Positions 36,365 through 44,916 of a stretch of 50,751 bases of DNA are shown in pieces. Source of the stretch: Bryobacterales bacterium (GTDB taxonomy: Bacteria > Acidobacteriota > Terriglobia > Bryobacterales > UBA6623); NCBI GenBank assembly GCA_022823865.1, contig JAJEHF010000041.1:1-50751 (forward strand). The letters are read 5' to 3'. Both the position numbers and the translations under genes were made by a program. Under the pieces are notes generated by a model, which had not been told where the DNA came from, made no database searches, and was given only the letters and a program-made list of their open reading frames with translations. Within the stretch, counting starts at the first letter, position 1. Every line of letters begins with the position of its first letter.

Positions 36365-38347
36365 TCAGTTCAGGTACAGGAACGAATTGAGGTTGAACAT
36401 GGCCAGGGCGAACTCGCGCAGCGAATTGTCGGCGAGGAAGTTGCGCGCGATCAGCGCCTCATCCTCAGTCGGAGGCCTGCCGGCGGCAAGCAGGTACGCT
36501 TGGCTGACGATGCTGTCTAGGTCGCGACCGGCCTCCCGGTCGAGCCGGGCGGCAAACCGCGCGGCAAGCTCGTTCGAGATCGGGCCGTTGAGCAGTTCCA
36601 GCGATTGCGGCGCGTGGGTGCTCGACTCCCGGCGGGCGCAGCTCGTGAGCAGTGCTGGCTGGTCGAACACTTCCATGAACGGCAGGCGCAGGTTGCGTTT
36701 CGCGATCAGATAGATCGACCGGCGGCGGTGCTGGGCTTGGTCGGCGGGCACCCGCCACTGGGTCGGGTCGTACAACAGATCCACCAAGGCGTCTTCGACG
36801 GGCAGCATCACGCTCTTGCCGCCGTATGCGAGATTGAGCTCGCCTGCGGCGGCAAGCATCGCGTCGCGCACTTCCTCGGCGCCGAGGCGACGGCGCGGAC
36901 CGCGCCACAAGAGTCGATTGGTCGCGTCCTGTTGCATCCCGCGTTCTTCCTGGGCCGGGTTGTGAGAAGCCTGCCGATACGCGCTGCTGGTCAGGATCAG
37001 CCGATGCACGTGCTTCGTGCTCCAGCCGGACTCGACAAGTTCGTTGGCGAGGAAGTCGAGCAGGGCCGGATGGCTCGGGCGTCCGCCCATGGCGCCGAAA
37101 TCGTTCGGGGTGTCGACGATCCCCCGGCCGAAGTAGCCTTGCCAGATCCGGTTGACCGCCACGCGCGCGGTGAGGGGGTGCTCGGGAGATGTGATCCACC
37201 CGGCCAGTCGGGAGCGCGGGTCCTCTGCATCCGGCGGAAGCGTCGGGGCGTCCTCGGGAAGCAGCACCCCCAGGGGGCGGGGGTCGACCGGCTGGAGCGG
37301 CTTGGTGTGGTCGCCCCGGTCGAGCAGGCGAACCTGATTGCGGTCCTCGGAACCGTTCCGCACCGTGGCCAGGGTCGGCGGCGGCTCCGGCAATTGCGAC
37401 TCGAGGGCGTCATGCTCGGCTTGCAGGCGCAGCCGCTCCTCGCCCTCGGCCAGCTTGATCTCCCCGCGCAGGGACTTCATCTTCGTGGCGATTTCCTTGG
37501 TCGCCTTTTGCCAGTCTTCAATGGTGGAGTCCGAATTGAACACCAGATTCGTTTCGCGCGACGCGCCGAAGTACGCCTGCAGCCGGTAGTAGTCGACTTG
37601 GCGGATCGGGTCGAACATGTGGTCGTGGCAGCGCGCGCAGCCCACGGTCAGGCCGAGCAGCGCCGTCCCGACGATATCGGTCCGCTCGGTGAGGACTTCG
37701 TTGCGGCTCGAGGCCACCTCTTGGTTGCCGGCATTGCGCCGGACCGGCCCGAGGCGGTGGAATCCTGCCGCGGCCAGCAGCTCCCGGTCCGCGTGCGACT
37801 GCGGCCCGTCCGCGGCCATCTCATCGCCGGCGAGCTGTTCCGCGATGAAGCGGTCCAGCGGCTTGTCGCGGTTGAACGACTCGATCACATAGTCGCGGTA
37901 GCGCCACAGTCCGGGCAGGTAGCGGTCGTATTCGAACCCTTCGGTCTCCGCGAATCGCACCACGTCCAGCCAGCGCTGGGCCGCGCGCTCGCCCCAGCGG
38001 GGGCTGGACATCAGGCGGTCCACCAGCCTCTCCCAGGAGCCGGGAGACCGGTCGCTGACGAATGCCTCCAGCTCTGCCGGAGTTGGCGGCAAGCCGGTGG
38101 TGTCAAAGTACGCTCGACGAGCGAGCTCGGAGCGCCGGGCCTCGGGCGCTGGCCGCAGCCCCGCAGCCGCAAGCCGGCTCCAGACGAAGGCGTCGACAGG
38201 GCTTGAAGCCCAGTCTGAGTCCACGGCCGGCGCGGCGGTAGCTTGGCGCGGCTGGAACGACCAGAAGCTGCGCTCGCCGTCGCTATACTCGGCTGCCGCC
38301 AGCGTCAACGGAATCGCTAGCAGCAAGATCGCGGCTACAAGTCTCAT
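36365..38347 (-). CDS. Secreted DUF1549/DUF1553 (planctomycete-type) protein
   Basis: A 660-residue exported protein with a signal peptide (MRLVAAILLLAIPLTLAAA). The DUF1549 part (residues about 40-260) has LARRAYFDTTGLPPTPAELEAFV, WLDVVRFAETEGFEYD and GLTVGCARCHDHMFDPI, containing a CxxCH haem-type motif. A coiled segment around 280-320 follows, then DUF1553 (about 385-640) with RVAVNRIWQGYFGRGIVDTPNDFGAMG and STKHVHRLILTSSAYRQAS. Such proteins usually pair with a DUF1501 sulfatase-like gene; none is here. Promoter-like TACAAT lies at 38367-38372. Often inferred to act in polysaccharide breakdown, but unproven. Confidence 0.88.
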   Translation of the reverse strand: MRLVAAILLLAIPLTLAAAEYSDGERSFWSFQPRQATAAPAVDSDWASSPVDAFVWSRLAAAGLRPAPEARRSELARRAYFDTTGLPPTPAELEAFVSDRSPGSWERLVDRLMSSPRWGERAAQRWLDVVRFAETEGFEYDRYLPGLWRYRDYVIESFNRDKPLDRFIAEQLAGDEMAADGPQSHADRELLAAAGFHRLGPVRRNAGNQEVASSRNEVLTERTDIVGTALLGLTVGCARCHDHMFDPIRQVDYYRLQAYFGASRETNLVFNSDSTIEDWQKATKEIATKMKSLRGEIKLAEGEERLRLQAEHDALESQLPEPPPTLATVRNGSEDRNQVRLLDRGDHTKPLQPVDPRPLGVLLPEDAPTLPPDAEDPRSRLAGWITSPEHPLTARVAVNRIWQGYFGRGIVDTPNDFGAMGGRPSHPALLDFLANELVESGWSTKHVHRLILTSSAYRQASHNPAQEERGMQQDATNRLLWRGPRRRLGAEEVRDAMLAAAGELNLAYGGKSVMLPVEDALVDLLYDPTQWRVPADQAQHRRRSIYLIAKRNLRLPFMEVFDQPALLTSCARRESSTHAPQSLELLNGPISNELAARFAARLDREAGRDLDSIVSQAYLLAAGRPPTEDEALIARNFLADNSLREFALAMFNLNSFLYLN

Positions 38348-38389
38348 CGGCGGGGAGCCCGCAACAATTGTACCCGACAGCGGCCGCGA

Positions 38390-39439
38390 TCAGGTCTTGC
38401 CCGAATCGATCAGGGTGGCGATCCAGCGAGCGTCCGGGTAGCCCTCCAGCGCGAGCTTCACGCTGATCGTCAAGGGCGTGGAGAGCAGCATGCCGATCGG
38501 GCCCAGCAGGAAGCCCCAGAACACCAATGACATGAACACTACCAGCGGCGACAGGCCGACACCGTCCCCCATGAACTGCGGCTCGATCAGGCCGCCTATG
38601 ACGACGTTGATCCCGACATAGCCCAGGGCAACCACGAGTGCGGTGCCCCCCCCATACTGCACGGCCGCCATCAATACAGCCGGAATCGCGGCGATGAAGG
38701 AGCCGATGTTGGGAATGTAATTGAGCAAGAAACCGAGCAGGCCCCAGAAGATCGCGTAGTCTACGCCCAGCATCCAGACCCACAGGGTGATCGCGACCCC
38801 TGTCGCCAGGCTGGTCAGTGTCTTGATGGCGATGTACTTCTGAACTGATCTGGCAAACGCCTCAAAGTGTTCCCACTTCCGGTCGGACTGGTCCAGCAGC
38901 GGCTGGAGCTTCTTGGGGAGCCGGAACGCCTCCAGCAGCATGAACGTCACGGTCAGCACGGCCATCAACGACTTGGTGACAATGTTCCCGAACTGCAACA
39001 GAGTCGCTCCGGCGAACTGGGCCGTCGTGCCGAAAATCCGGCTCAGATCCGATTGATCCCAGACACTGTCGGAAATCTCCCGGATGCCAAGTCTAGTAAG
39101 CAAGTCTTCCAAGCTCACCAGCGTCTGTTCCCACTGGCTCAGCAGGCGCGCTTGGTAGCCCGGCAGGCTGTTCGCGAAATCGCTGAGAGCGGCTGCCGCG
39201 AGCACGCCGACCAAACCCACGAAGCCGCCGATGCTGAGGATCACCGTCAGGATCGCAAGCCAGCGTGGAACGCGGTTGCGGTGCAGCCAGAACACCGGCG
39301 GCCCGGCCAATATGGCGAGAAAGACCGAGAGCAAGAACGGGACCACGATGACCGCTGCGAGCTTGATGCCCGCAGCCACGACGACGAATGCCGCCATGGC
39401 TAGCAGCGCGTTCGAAATACTGGGGCCGCGTTCTTGCAC
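38390..39439 (-). CDS. AI-2E family (UPF0118) permease
   Basis: A membrane protein of about 349 residues. It has the family pattern: two helices, a long extracytoplasmic segment (ALSDFANSLPGYQARLLSQWEQ), then FMLLEAFRLPKKL and a C-terminal bundle with LLNYIPNIGSFIAAIPAVLMA, GYVGINVVIGGLIEPQFMGDGVGLSPLVVF and the end LGPIGMLLSTPLTISVKL. Members export AI-2 or act as Na+/H+ antiporters; the substrate is not predictable. The start is uncertain: GTG 39439, TTG 39475 (after -10-like TATGCT) or ATG 39397. Confidence 0.85.
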   Translation of the reverse strand: MQERGPSISNALLAMAAFVVVAAGIKLAAVIVVPFLLSVFLAILAGPPVFWLHRNRVPRWLAILTVILSIGGFVGLVGVLAAAALSDFANSLPGYQARLLSQWEQTLVSLEDLLTRLGIREISDSVWDQSDLSRIFGTTAQFAGATLLQFGNIVTKSLMAVLTVTFMLLEAFRLPKKLQPLLDQSDRKWEHFEAFARSVQKYIAIKTLTSLATGVAITLWVWMLGVDYAIFWGLLGFLLNYIPNIGSFIAAIPAVLMAAVQYGGGTALVVALGYVGINVVIGGLIEPQFMGDGVGLSPLVVFMSLVFWGFLLGPIGMLLSTPLTISVKLALEGYPDARWIATLIDSGKT

Positions 39440-39585
39440 GGTCGATCTTGCAGCGGCGCATGACCTCCCGCGCAAGGGCAGGCAGCGGCCACAATTTCAG
39501 CATAACCCTTGGGCAAGGAGCGAATCGCTACCCGCGCTTGCCGTATCGGATACACTGGCTAGTTCGCCTCGGAGGCGAGAACTTC

Positions 39586-40848
39586 ATGGAATCTTCCAGC
39601 AAGAAATTCTTCGGCCCGTGGATCATTGCCAGCTGCTTCGTTACGTTCGGCCTGTCCACGGGATTTCCCTACTACAACATCGCCTTCTTCTTTGACTACT
39701 TCCGTGACGGCCACTCATGGCCGGTGGAACTGGTGACGCTGGGCGCCCCGATCGCCGTGCTGCTGACGATCTGGATCGGGCCCGTGATCGTGCCCAAGAC
39801 CTCGCCGCGCAAGCTGATCCTGATCGGCACGTTCCTGACGTTCCTCTCGTTCCAATGGTTCGGCCGGCTGGGCGGCAACCAGTACGAGTACTACGCCGCT
39901 TGGTGCGTTTACATGGCCGGGTACTTCTTGTCGGGGCCGATCCCGCACCAGATCATCATTTCGAACTGGTACAAGCGCCGGCGAGGCACGGCCATGGGGA
40001 TCGCTTACGTGGGCGTGGCCGTGATCGGTGCGCTATGCAACCTGCTCACGCCCTACCTTGCCAGAACACTGGACCACTACACTGATGCCCTCCGAGCATT
40101 GAGTTTTCTGATGATCATCGCTTGGCCGCTGGCGTTCTTCGTGATCCGGGACAAGCCCGAAGACATGGGCCAGTTGCCCGATGGCGCGGAAAGCGCGGGT
40201 GATGTCGAGGCAGCGGACGCTGTCAAGGAGCCGGCCCAGGCAGAGTCCGAGAAGACCTTCGGCCAGCTTTCCCGCAGCCCCGCGTTCTGGTTGCTATTGG
40301 TAGGCAGCGCCGCCTCGATCGGGTCGATCGCCGCGGTCAACTTCCTGATGAAGTTTGTCTATGAAGAACAGGGTTTCACCGACCAGGTCATGAGGGACAA
40401 CGTTTGGGCAAGGGCTTCGTTCACCTACCTGCTGTCCAGCATCTCGGGCCGGCTGCTGGCTGGCTGGCTTGCCGACAAGCTGCCGCGAAAATACGTCATG
40501 CTTGCCACCTATATCATCGTGGCGCTCGCGATTCCGTTGCTGTTCCTGGTGACACCGCAGCAGCCCAACATGGTTTTCCTGTTTGCGATTGTGTTCGGCC
40601 TCGCGATGGGGGCCGACTACATGCTGATCCCGCTGATGGCTGCCGACCAGTTCGGCCTGCGCTCGCTGGGCAAGGCCATGTCGGCGATCCTGCCGAGCGA
40701 CACGATCATGCAGTTCTGGACGCCTCGCTTCATCGCCGTGCTAGCGGGCCGCTTGGCGGGCTACTCGCAGGCGCTGTGGGCTGTGTTCGGGCTGGCGGCG
40801 CTGGGGGCCGTGGCGATCGGGCTGCTGCCTCGCCGGCGGCGCGATTGA
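39586..40848 (+). CDS. MFS transporter, monocarboxylate/oxalate-formate antiporter-like
   Basis: A 420-residue permease with about 12 hydrophobic segments. The ATG at 39586 follows a strong Shine-Dalgarno (GGAGGCGAG); codons upstream run into the divergent permease. Visible are helix 1 (WIIASCFVTFGLSTGFPYYNIAFFF), the loop NWYKRRRGTAMGIAYVGVAVIGA typical of the MCT/OFA group, a polar central loop (residues about 200-225), and SGRLLAGWLADKLPRKYVML after TM8. A TACACT -10-like hexamer sits at 39551-39556. Substrate unknown; a small carboxylate is plausible. Confidence 0.85.
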   Translation: MESSSKKFFGPWIIASCFVTFGLSTGFPYYNIAFFFDYFRDGHSWPVELVTLGAPIAVLLTIWIGPVIVPKTSPRKLILIGTFLTFLSFQWFGRLGGNQYEYYAAWCVYMAGYFLSGPIPHQIIISNWYKRRRGTAMGIAYVGVAVIGALCNLLTPYLARTLDHYTDALRALSFLMIIAWPLAFFVIRDKPEDMGQLPDGAESAGDVEAADAVKEPAQAESEKTFGQLSRSPAFWLLLVGSAASIGSIAAVNFLMKFVYEEQGFTDQVMRDNVWARASFTYLLSSISGRLLAGWLADKLPRKYVMLATYIIVALAIPLLFLVTPQQPNMVFLFAIVFGLAMGADYMLIPLMAADQFGLRSLGKAMSAILPSDTIMQFWTPRFIAVLAGRLAGYSQALWAVFGLAALGAVAIGLLPRRRRD

Positions 40849-40953
40849 CCGCTCAAAGACGCCTCGGACTGGTGCGGCGGGCGAGCGTTGCATCGGGTGC
40901 CCGAAGGGCCGGGGCGCGGCACTGACGGATCGGCCGAGCGGGCGTATCGCGGC

Positions 40954-40972
40954 CTCGGCGGGCGGGGCCGAG
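40954..40972 (+). terminator. Possible hairpin between convergent MFS and cyclophilin genes
   Basis: In the 182-bp gap 40849-41030 I see no gene. CTCGGC and GCCGAG form a 6-bp stem with a 7-nt loop. No T-tract follows on either strand, so intrinsic termination is doubtful. Confidence 0.25.
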
Positions 40973-41030
40973 CGAGGGCATTCCGCCCGTCCGCAGATGC
41001 ACGGGTCGGAACGGCTTGCGGCTTGAGCGG

Positions 41031-41732
41031 CTAGCCAGCGCGTCTTGCGGACTTGATGACCACCGGCGTCAGCGGGACGTCTTGGTGTCCCATCTTGCTT
41101 CCAGTCGTCACCTCCGCGATGGCTTCGATCACATCCGTACCGTCGACCACCTTGCCGAACACGCAATAGCCCCAGCCATCGCGCGCGTGCTCCTTGTCGA
41201 GGAATTGATTGGTCTGGTGGTTGATGAAGAACTGCGCCGATGCGCTGTGCGGATTGGCAGTTCTCGCCATGGCGATCGTGTACTTCGTATTCGCCATCGA
41301 GCCAGATTCGTTCTTGATCGGCGGCCGCGTCGACTTTTCTTGCATGCCCGGCACGAACCCTCCGCCTTGGATCATGAAGTTTGGAATCACGCGGTGAAAG
41401 ATGGTGCCGTCATAGAAGCCGTCTTCGACGTACTGCAGGAAATTGGCGACTGTTTCCGGCGCGCGATCGGGATACAGCTCCAGGACCAGCGTGCCCTTGT
41501 CGGTTTCCATGCGGACTCGCGGGGGCCCGGCAGGCTCCTCCGGTGGCGCCGGCTCGGGCTCGGCCTTCGCTGCCGGCTCCGGTTCTGGTTCGGGCTCCGG
41601 TGCCGACGGGGCCTCTTGGGCCTCGGCGGGCTCTTCCGGCGGCGCCGATTCCGGCGGCCGCTCGCCGCCACAGCCGGCCAGCAGCAACATCACTGCGGCC
41701 ATGATCAGGAGAAGGGCTAGCTTGATGAGCAT
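41031..41732 (-). CDS. Lipoprotein cyclophilin-type peptidyl-prolyl isomerase
   Basis: A 233-residue extracytoplasmic PPIase. The ATG at 41732, after GAAGGA, yields a lipoprotein signal peptide (MLIKLALLLIMAAVMLLLAGC) with a canonical LAGC lipobox. Residues about 24-65 form a linker of Pro, Glu and Ala with several EP repeats, possibly a spacer from the membrane. The cyclophilin domain has APETVANFLQYVEDGFYDGTIFHRVIPNFMIQGGG, SASAQFFINHQTNQFLD and YCVFGKVVDGTDVIEAI; the catalytic Arg of FHRV and QFFI are present. Confidence 0.93.
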   Translation of the reverse strand: MLIKLALLLIMAAVMLLLAGCGGERPPESAPPEEPAEAQEAPSAPEPEPEPEPAAKAEPEPAPPEEPAGPPRVRMETDKGTLVLELYPDRAPETVANFLQYVEDGFYDGTIFHRVIPNFMIQGGGFVPGMQEKSTRPPIKNESGSMANTKYTIAMARTANPHSASAQFFINHQTNQFLDKEHARDGWGYCVFGKVVDGTDVIEAIAEVTTGSKMGHQDVPLTPVVIKSARRAG

Positions 41733-41828
41733 GTCAGTGTTCCTTCGGTGCGACCGGCGACCAGCGCCAGACACCCCAGTGTACATCAGGGCCTGCCGCT
41801 GCCGGGGGCTCGCACTGCCGTGGCCAGA

Positions 41829-42875
41829 TCAGGAGATCCGGCCTCCGCAGCTCGAGCCCGAGCCGGCCGTGCAGCCGTAGCAGTGCTGCCCGCTGACGAT
41901 TCGCCTGGCTGCGAGCCGCTCCGGGTCGAAATCGCGGATATGCCGCGGCGCTCCGACCTCCAGCTCCAGTTCCAGCATCTGGTTGAAATCGCAGTCGTAG
42001 AGACGCCCGTCCCAGCCCACCGAGATCATCGACCGACACATCACCCCCATAGCGGCGGCCGGATTGAACGCGTCGACCAGCTGCTCCATGTAGCGCCTAT
42101 GGTTGCCGCTGCGGACCAGATAGTCGCGATAGCGGCCAATGGGCATGTTCGTGATCGTGTAGAGCGAATTGAACTCTACTTCGTAGCGGGTGCTGAGTTC
42201 CCGTCGGAAGTCTGCCTCGATGGCGTCTTGGTCCGGCGGCAAGAAGGCCCCGGTAGGGTTGTAGACCAGGTTCAGTTCCAATCCGCTGCCAGGCCTGCCG
42301 TAGCCTAGCTCGTTGAGCTTGCGCAGGCCCAGAATGGACTTGTCGAACACGCCGTCGCCGCGCTGGGCGTCGGTCCGGCTGCCGAGAAAGTATGGCAGGC
42401 TGGCAATGATCTGGACGCGGTGCAAGGCCAGGAAGGCGGCCAGCCCGGCCTGTGAACGCATGACCAGCACGGTCAGGTTGCAGCGGTCGATCACCCTGCA
42501 GCCCAGCCCGCGAACTTGCTCTACGAACCAGCGGAAGCTCGGGTTGAGCTCGGGCGCTCCTCCCGTCAGATCCACATCGGGCCGTCCGATCCGCTTGATC
42601 GCGTCGAGGCATAGCTCGAACGTCTCCCGCGACATGTTTTCTTGCGTGCGATCGGGGCCCGCGTCGACGTGGCAGTGCTTGCAGGCCTGGTTGCAGAACT
42701 TGCCGACGTTGATCTGGACGACGTCAATGCCGCCGGCGACCAGCGGTCCGACGCCTGCTTGGGCCAGGCGAGAGTCGAATGGCTGGAAGGCCGCTTCGCC
42801 GCCCAGTTGCAGGATGCGGAATTGCCGGTCTGCCTCTGCGAGCGGACTACGCTCTGCTGGAAGGGGATTTCCCAT
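41829..42875 (-). CDS. arsS: Arsenosugar biosynthesis radical SAM protein ArsS
   Basis: ArsS transfers the 5'-deoxyadenosyl group of SAM to dimethylarsinous acid, an early step of arsenosugar synthesis. The 348-residue protein has the radical SAM cluster C61-x3-C65-x2-C68 (GKFCNQACKHCHVDAGP), then VDLTGGAPELNPSFRW. A C-terminal DUF3641-type domain has LVYNPTGAFLPPDQ, FNSLYTITNMPIGRY, GWDGRLYDCDFNQML and a Cys-rich end (HCYGCTAGSGSSCGG). It lies 6 nt after the peroxidase-like gene, its usual partner. ArsM, the methyltransferase upstream in the pathway, is not in the window. Confidence 0.9.
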   Translation of the reverse strand: MGNPLPAERSPLAEADRQFRILQLGGEAAFQPFDSRLAQAGVGPLVAGGIDVVQINVGKFCNQACKHCHVDAGPDRTQENMSRETFELCLDAIKRIGRPDVDLTGGAPELNPSFRWFVEQVRGLGCRVIDRCNLTVLVMRSQAGLAAFLALHRVQIIASLPYFLGSRTDAQRGDGVFDKSILGLRKLNELGYGRPGSGLELNLVYNPTGAFLPPDQDAIEADFRRELSTRYEVEFNSLYTITNMPIGRYRDYLVRSGNHRRYMEQLVDAFNPAAAMGVMCRSMISVGWDGRLYDCDFNQMLELELEVGAPRHIRDFDPERLAARRIVSGQHCYGCTAGSGSSCGGRIS

Positions 42876-42881
42876 CGGTCG

Positions 42882-43214
42882 CTACATGCTGATCTTGGAG
42901 GCAATGTTGCGCATTTGCAAGCCGTGTACGAGCGCAGACCCCCCCTTGATAGCCGAAGCCACATGAACGGCCTCGGTCATCTGTTCCAGATTGGAGCCCT
43001 GTTCAAGGCAGCCCTGCGTGTACGCGTCAATGCAGTAGGGGCATTGCACCGCGTGGGCCACCGCCAGGGCGATCAGGTTCTTCTCGCGCTCGCTCAGCGC
43101 GCCCGGCTGGAAGACAGCCCCGTACCAAGAGTTGAACTTGTCCCACAGTTCCGGCGCGTCATTGCCCATCTCGGCAAAGCGGGGCAGGTCTTCTGGATCA
43201 TAGTATCCGTCCAT
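42882..43214 (-). CDS. Arsenosugar-associated carboxymuconolactone decarboxylase/AhpD-like protein
   Basis: A 110-residue all-helical AhpD-like protein. The ATG at 43214 gives MDGYYDPEDLPRFAEMGNDAPELWDKFNSWY, where homology begins, and lies after AAGGGGGG. The redox-type motif AHAVQCPYCIDAYTQGCLE with CxxC is intact, followed by EAVHVASAIKGGSALVHG. This is the peroxidase-like family commonly encoded next to arsS. TATACT (43256-43261, minus) is a plausible -10. Biochemical role undetermined. Confidence 0.87.
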   Translation of the reverse strand: MDGYYDPEDLPRFAEMGNDAPELWDKFNSWYGAVFQPGALSEREKNLIALAVAHAVQCPYCIDAYTQGCLEQGSNLEQMTEAVHVASAIKGGSALVHGLQMRNIASKISM

Positions 43215-43255
43215 TTCTCGCGATCCCCCCTTTCGGCACTCGGCCGAGTTAATCA

Positions 43256-43261
43256 AGTATA
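43256..43261 (-). promoter_or_regulatory. -10 element of the arsenosugar operon
   Basis: TATACT on the minus strand, 41 nt before the ATG at 43214, with no good -35. The Shine-Dalgarno-like AAGGGGGG lies in the leader. Confidence 0.4.
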
Positions 43262-43326
43262 CGGGCTGTGCTTGCCGCCATCCTCCTCCGGGACTGGCGA
43301 GCCGCCCGGGGAGCCTCCCGGGAAAA

Positions 43327-43335
43327 TGCTACTCT
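43327..43335 (+). promoter_or_regulatory. Extended -10 promoter of second DUF1080 gene
   Basis: TGCTACTCT fits TGnTAnnnT and ends 10 nt before the ATG at 43346. The only purine stretch (GGGAAG) abuts the ATG and cannot serve as a spaced Shine-Dalgarno for it. Confidence 0.45.
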
Positions 43336-43345
43336 GGCCGGGAAG

Positions 43346-43999
43346 ATGACTGGATGGATGTCTCGCGGACCCTTGCTCCTAGCCTTGCTGCCGTATGCGC
43401 TTGGCGCGGAAGTGCCCGAAGGATTCCGGCCGATCTTCAACGGCCAGAACCTGGCCGGCTGGCACATGAGCCTGACCAACCATCACGGCGACACAAAGGA
43501 GTGGCGCGTGTTTGAAGGCGCATTGGTCGGCAAGCAGGATCGGGAAGGGAACGGCGGCATCCTGCTGACGGACGACAGGTTCGGCGACTTCGAAGTCTAC
43601 ATGGAGATCAAGCCTGATTTCGGCTGCGATGGCGGCGTGTTCCTGCGCTCCACTGGCAGCGGGCAGGCTTACCAAGTCATGCTCGACTACCTCGCCGGGG
43701 GAAACCTCGGGGGCATCTTTGGAGAGCAACTCGAGAGCCTAGGCGCGCACGAGTCGGATGGCTGGGAGAGCGTGTGGAAGAAGGATGATTGGAATTCCCT
43801 GCGCGCTCGCATCCAAGGCGACGTGCCCCACATCGAAGTCTGGCTCAACGGCTCGAAGATCACGGACTTCAAGGACACCAAGAACCACCTTCCGCGGGGC
43901 GCCACCGAGGGAGCCATCGCAGTGCAGGTTCACGGCGGGGATCGCTGCAGCCCGGGCTTGGAGCACCGCTTCCGCAACGTCGCGGTCCGCGAGCTCTAG
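43346..43999 (+). CDS. Secreted DUF1080 (3-keto-disaccharide hydrolase-like) protein, second copy
   Basis: A 217-residue exported protein; ATG 43346 is preferred for its promoter spacing, with ATG 43358 as alternative. Both give a signal peptide (SRGPLLLALLPYALG). The single DUF1080 domain reads FRPIFNGQNLAGWHMSL, WRVFEGALVGKQD, GGILLTDDRFGDFEVYMEIKPDFGCDGGVFLRS, then the WNSLRARIQGDVPHIEVWLNGSKITDF and IAVQVHGGDRCSPGLEHRFRNVAVREL segments. This is closer to the canonical family than the copy at 18970, which keeps little pairwise identity. The end overlaps the convergent gene by 4 nt. Confidence 0.87.
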   Translation: MTGWMSRGPLLLALLPYALGAEVPEGFRPIFNGQNLAGWHMSLTNHHGDTKEWRVFEGALVGKQDREGNGGILLTDDRFGDFEVYMEIKPDFGCDGGVFLRSTGSGQAYQVMLDYLAGGNLGGIFGEQLESLGAHESDGWESVWKKDDWNSLRARIQGDVPHIEVWLNGSKITDFKDTKNHLPRGATEGAIAVQVHGGDRCSPGLEHRFRNVAVREL

Positions 44000-44916
44000 G
44001 CTTGATCAGGTCGGACGGTTCGGGGCATCAGCAGACCGACCGCCATCCAGGCCAATTCCATGGTCACGACCCACAAGCGCATGGCGACGGCCAGAGTCAT
44101 CGCCGTGCCCGCGGCGATCGTCTGGGACAGCAGCAGCCCGAGTATGCCTTCGCGGACGCCCATTCCCGCAGGCGCCACCATGGTGAGCAGCGCCGTCACC
44201 CACGCCAGCGCGTAAGAACCCGCGATATGGGCGAAGCGCTCGGTGTCTAGGCCGGGCAGCAGGGCGCGGGCGAAGCTGGCCATGGCAAACGCCAGCAGCG
44301 CCCACATCACGGCGTACAGGGCCCAAAGGCCCAGCATGCGGCCCGTGCGGATCTCAAGCGGGCGGAACGGCTGCTTGAGCAAGCGAGCCAAGCGCACTGC
44401 CCAAGCGTTGAATACCGGGGGGTATACGACCGCACAGGCGAGCAGGGGAAACGCGAACAGGGCGTAGCGCTGCGACTCGGCCAGCGAGGAGGAGGCGGCG
44501 CCGCCAAGCCAAGCGGCCACGACCATGGCCGCGAGCGCGGCCAGGGTCATGTCGAGGATCGTCGCAGCCAGGCAGGCGGCCGCGCTCACGCCGTGCCGGC
44601 GCGTGAGGTAGATGCGGGCGGCGAATTGCCAGATGCCGCCCGGAACATAGCGGCTCAGCTCGGACTTGCGGTAGATGCGGTAGATCTCCCAGAACGGCAC
44701 GATGTGGTCGAAGCCCCTTAGCAGGCGCGTCCAGCCAAGCGGTCGGACTAGATGCCAGGCGGCCCCAAGCGCGAACGACACCGCTAGCCATGGCAGGTCG
44801 AGCCGCCATGGCTCCGACCGCACTTGCTGCCAGTTGCCGTAGATCATGCGGCCGATGAACCAGGCCAGGACCAGAGGCACGAGGGCCTTGAGAACGGGTA
44901 GCCCGCGCTTAATCAC
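43996..44916 (-). CDS. UPF0104 / lysylphosphatidylglycerol synthase-type transmembrane protein
   Basis: A 306-residue membrane protein of the flippase-like UPF0104 (AglD/MprF TM) family with about 8 hydrophobic segments. The GTG at 44916 gives MIKRGLPVLKALVPLVLAWFIG; it overlaps the glycosyltransferase stop by 8 nt. Family features are the membrane-exit region with KSELSRYVPGGIWQFAARIYLTRRHG and the later AWVTALLTMVAPAGMGVREGIL. Coupling to a GT2 enzyme suggests both work on a lipid-linked sugar or polar lipid. It could move the lipid or simply anchor the pathway; substrate unknown. Confidence 0.82.
   Translation of the reverse strand: MIKRGLPVLKALVPLVLAWFIGRMIYGNWQQVRSEPWRLDLPWLAVSFALGAAWHLVRPLGWTRLLRGFDHIVPFWEIYRIYRKSELSRYVPGGIWQFAARIYLTRRHGVSAAACLAATILDMTLAALAAMVVAAWLGGAASSSLAESQRYALFAFPLLACAVVYPPVFNAWAVRLARLLKQPFRPLEIRTGRMLGLWALYAVMWALLAFAMASFARALLPGLDTERFAHIAGSYALAWVTALLTMVAPAGMGVREGILGLLLSQTIAAGTAMTLAVAMRLWVVTMELAWMAVGLLMPRTVRPDQA

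Noticed and set aside
40849..41030. Repeated CGGCC/GAGCG words suggesting a mobile-element scar
   Set aside because: Short GC-rich words are expected at this base composition. No terminal repeats or target duplication could be seen.
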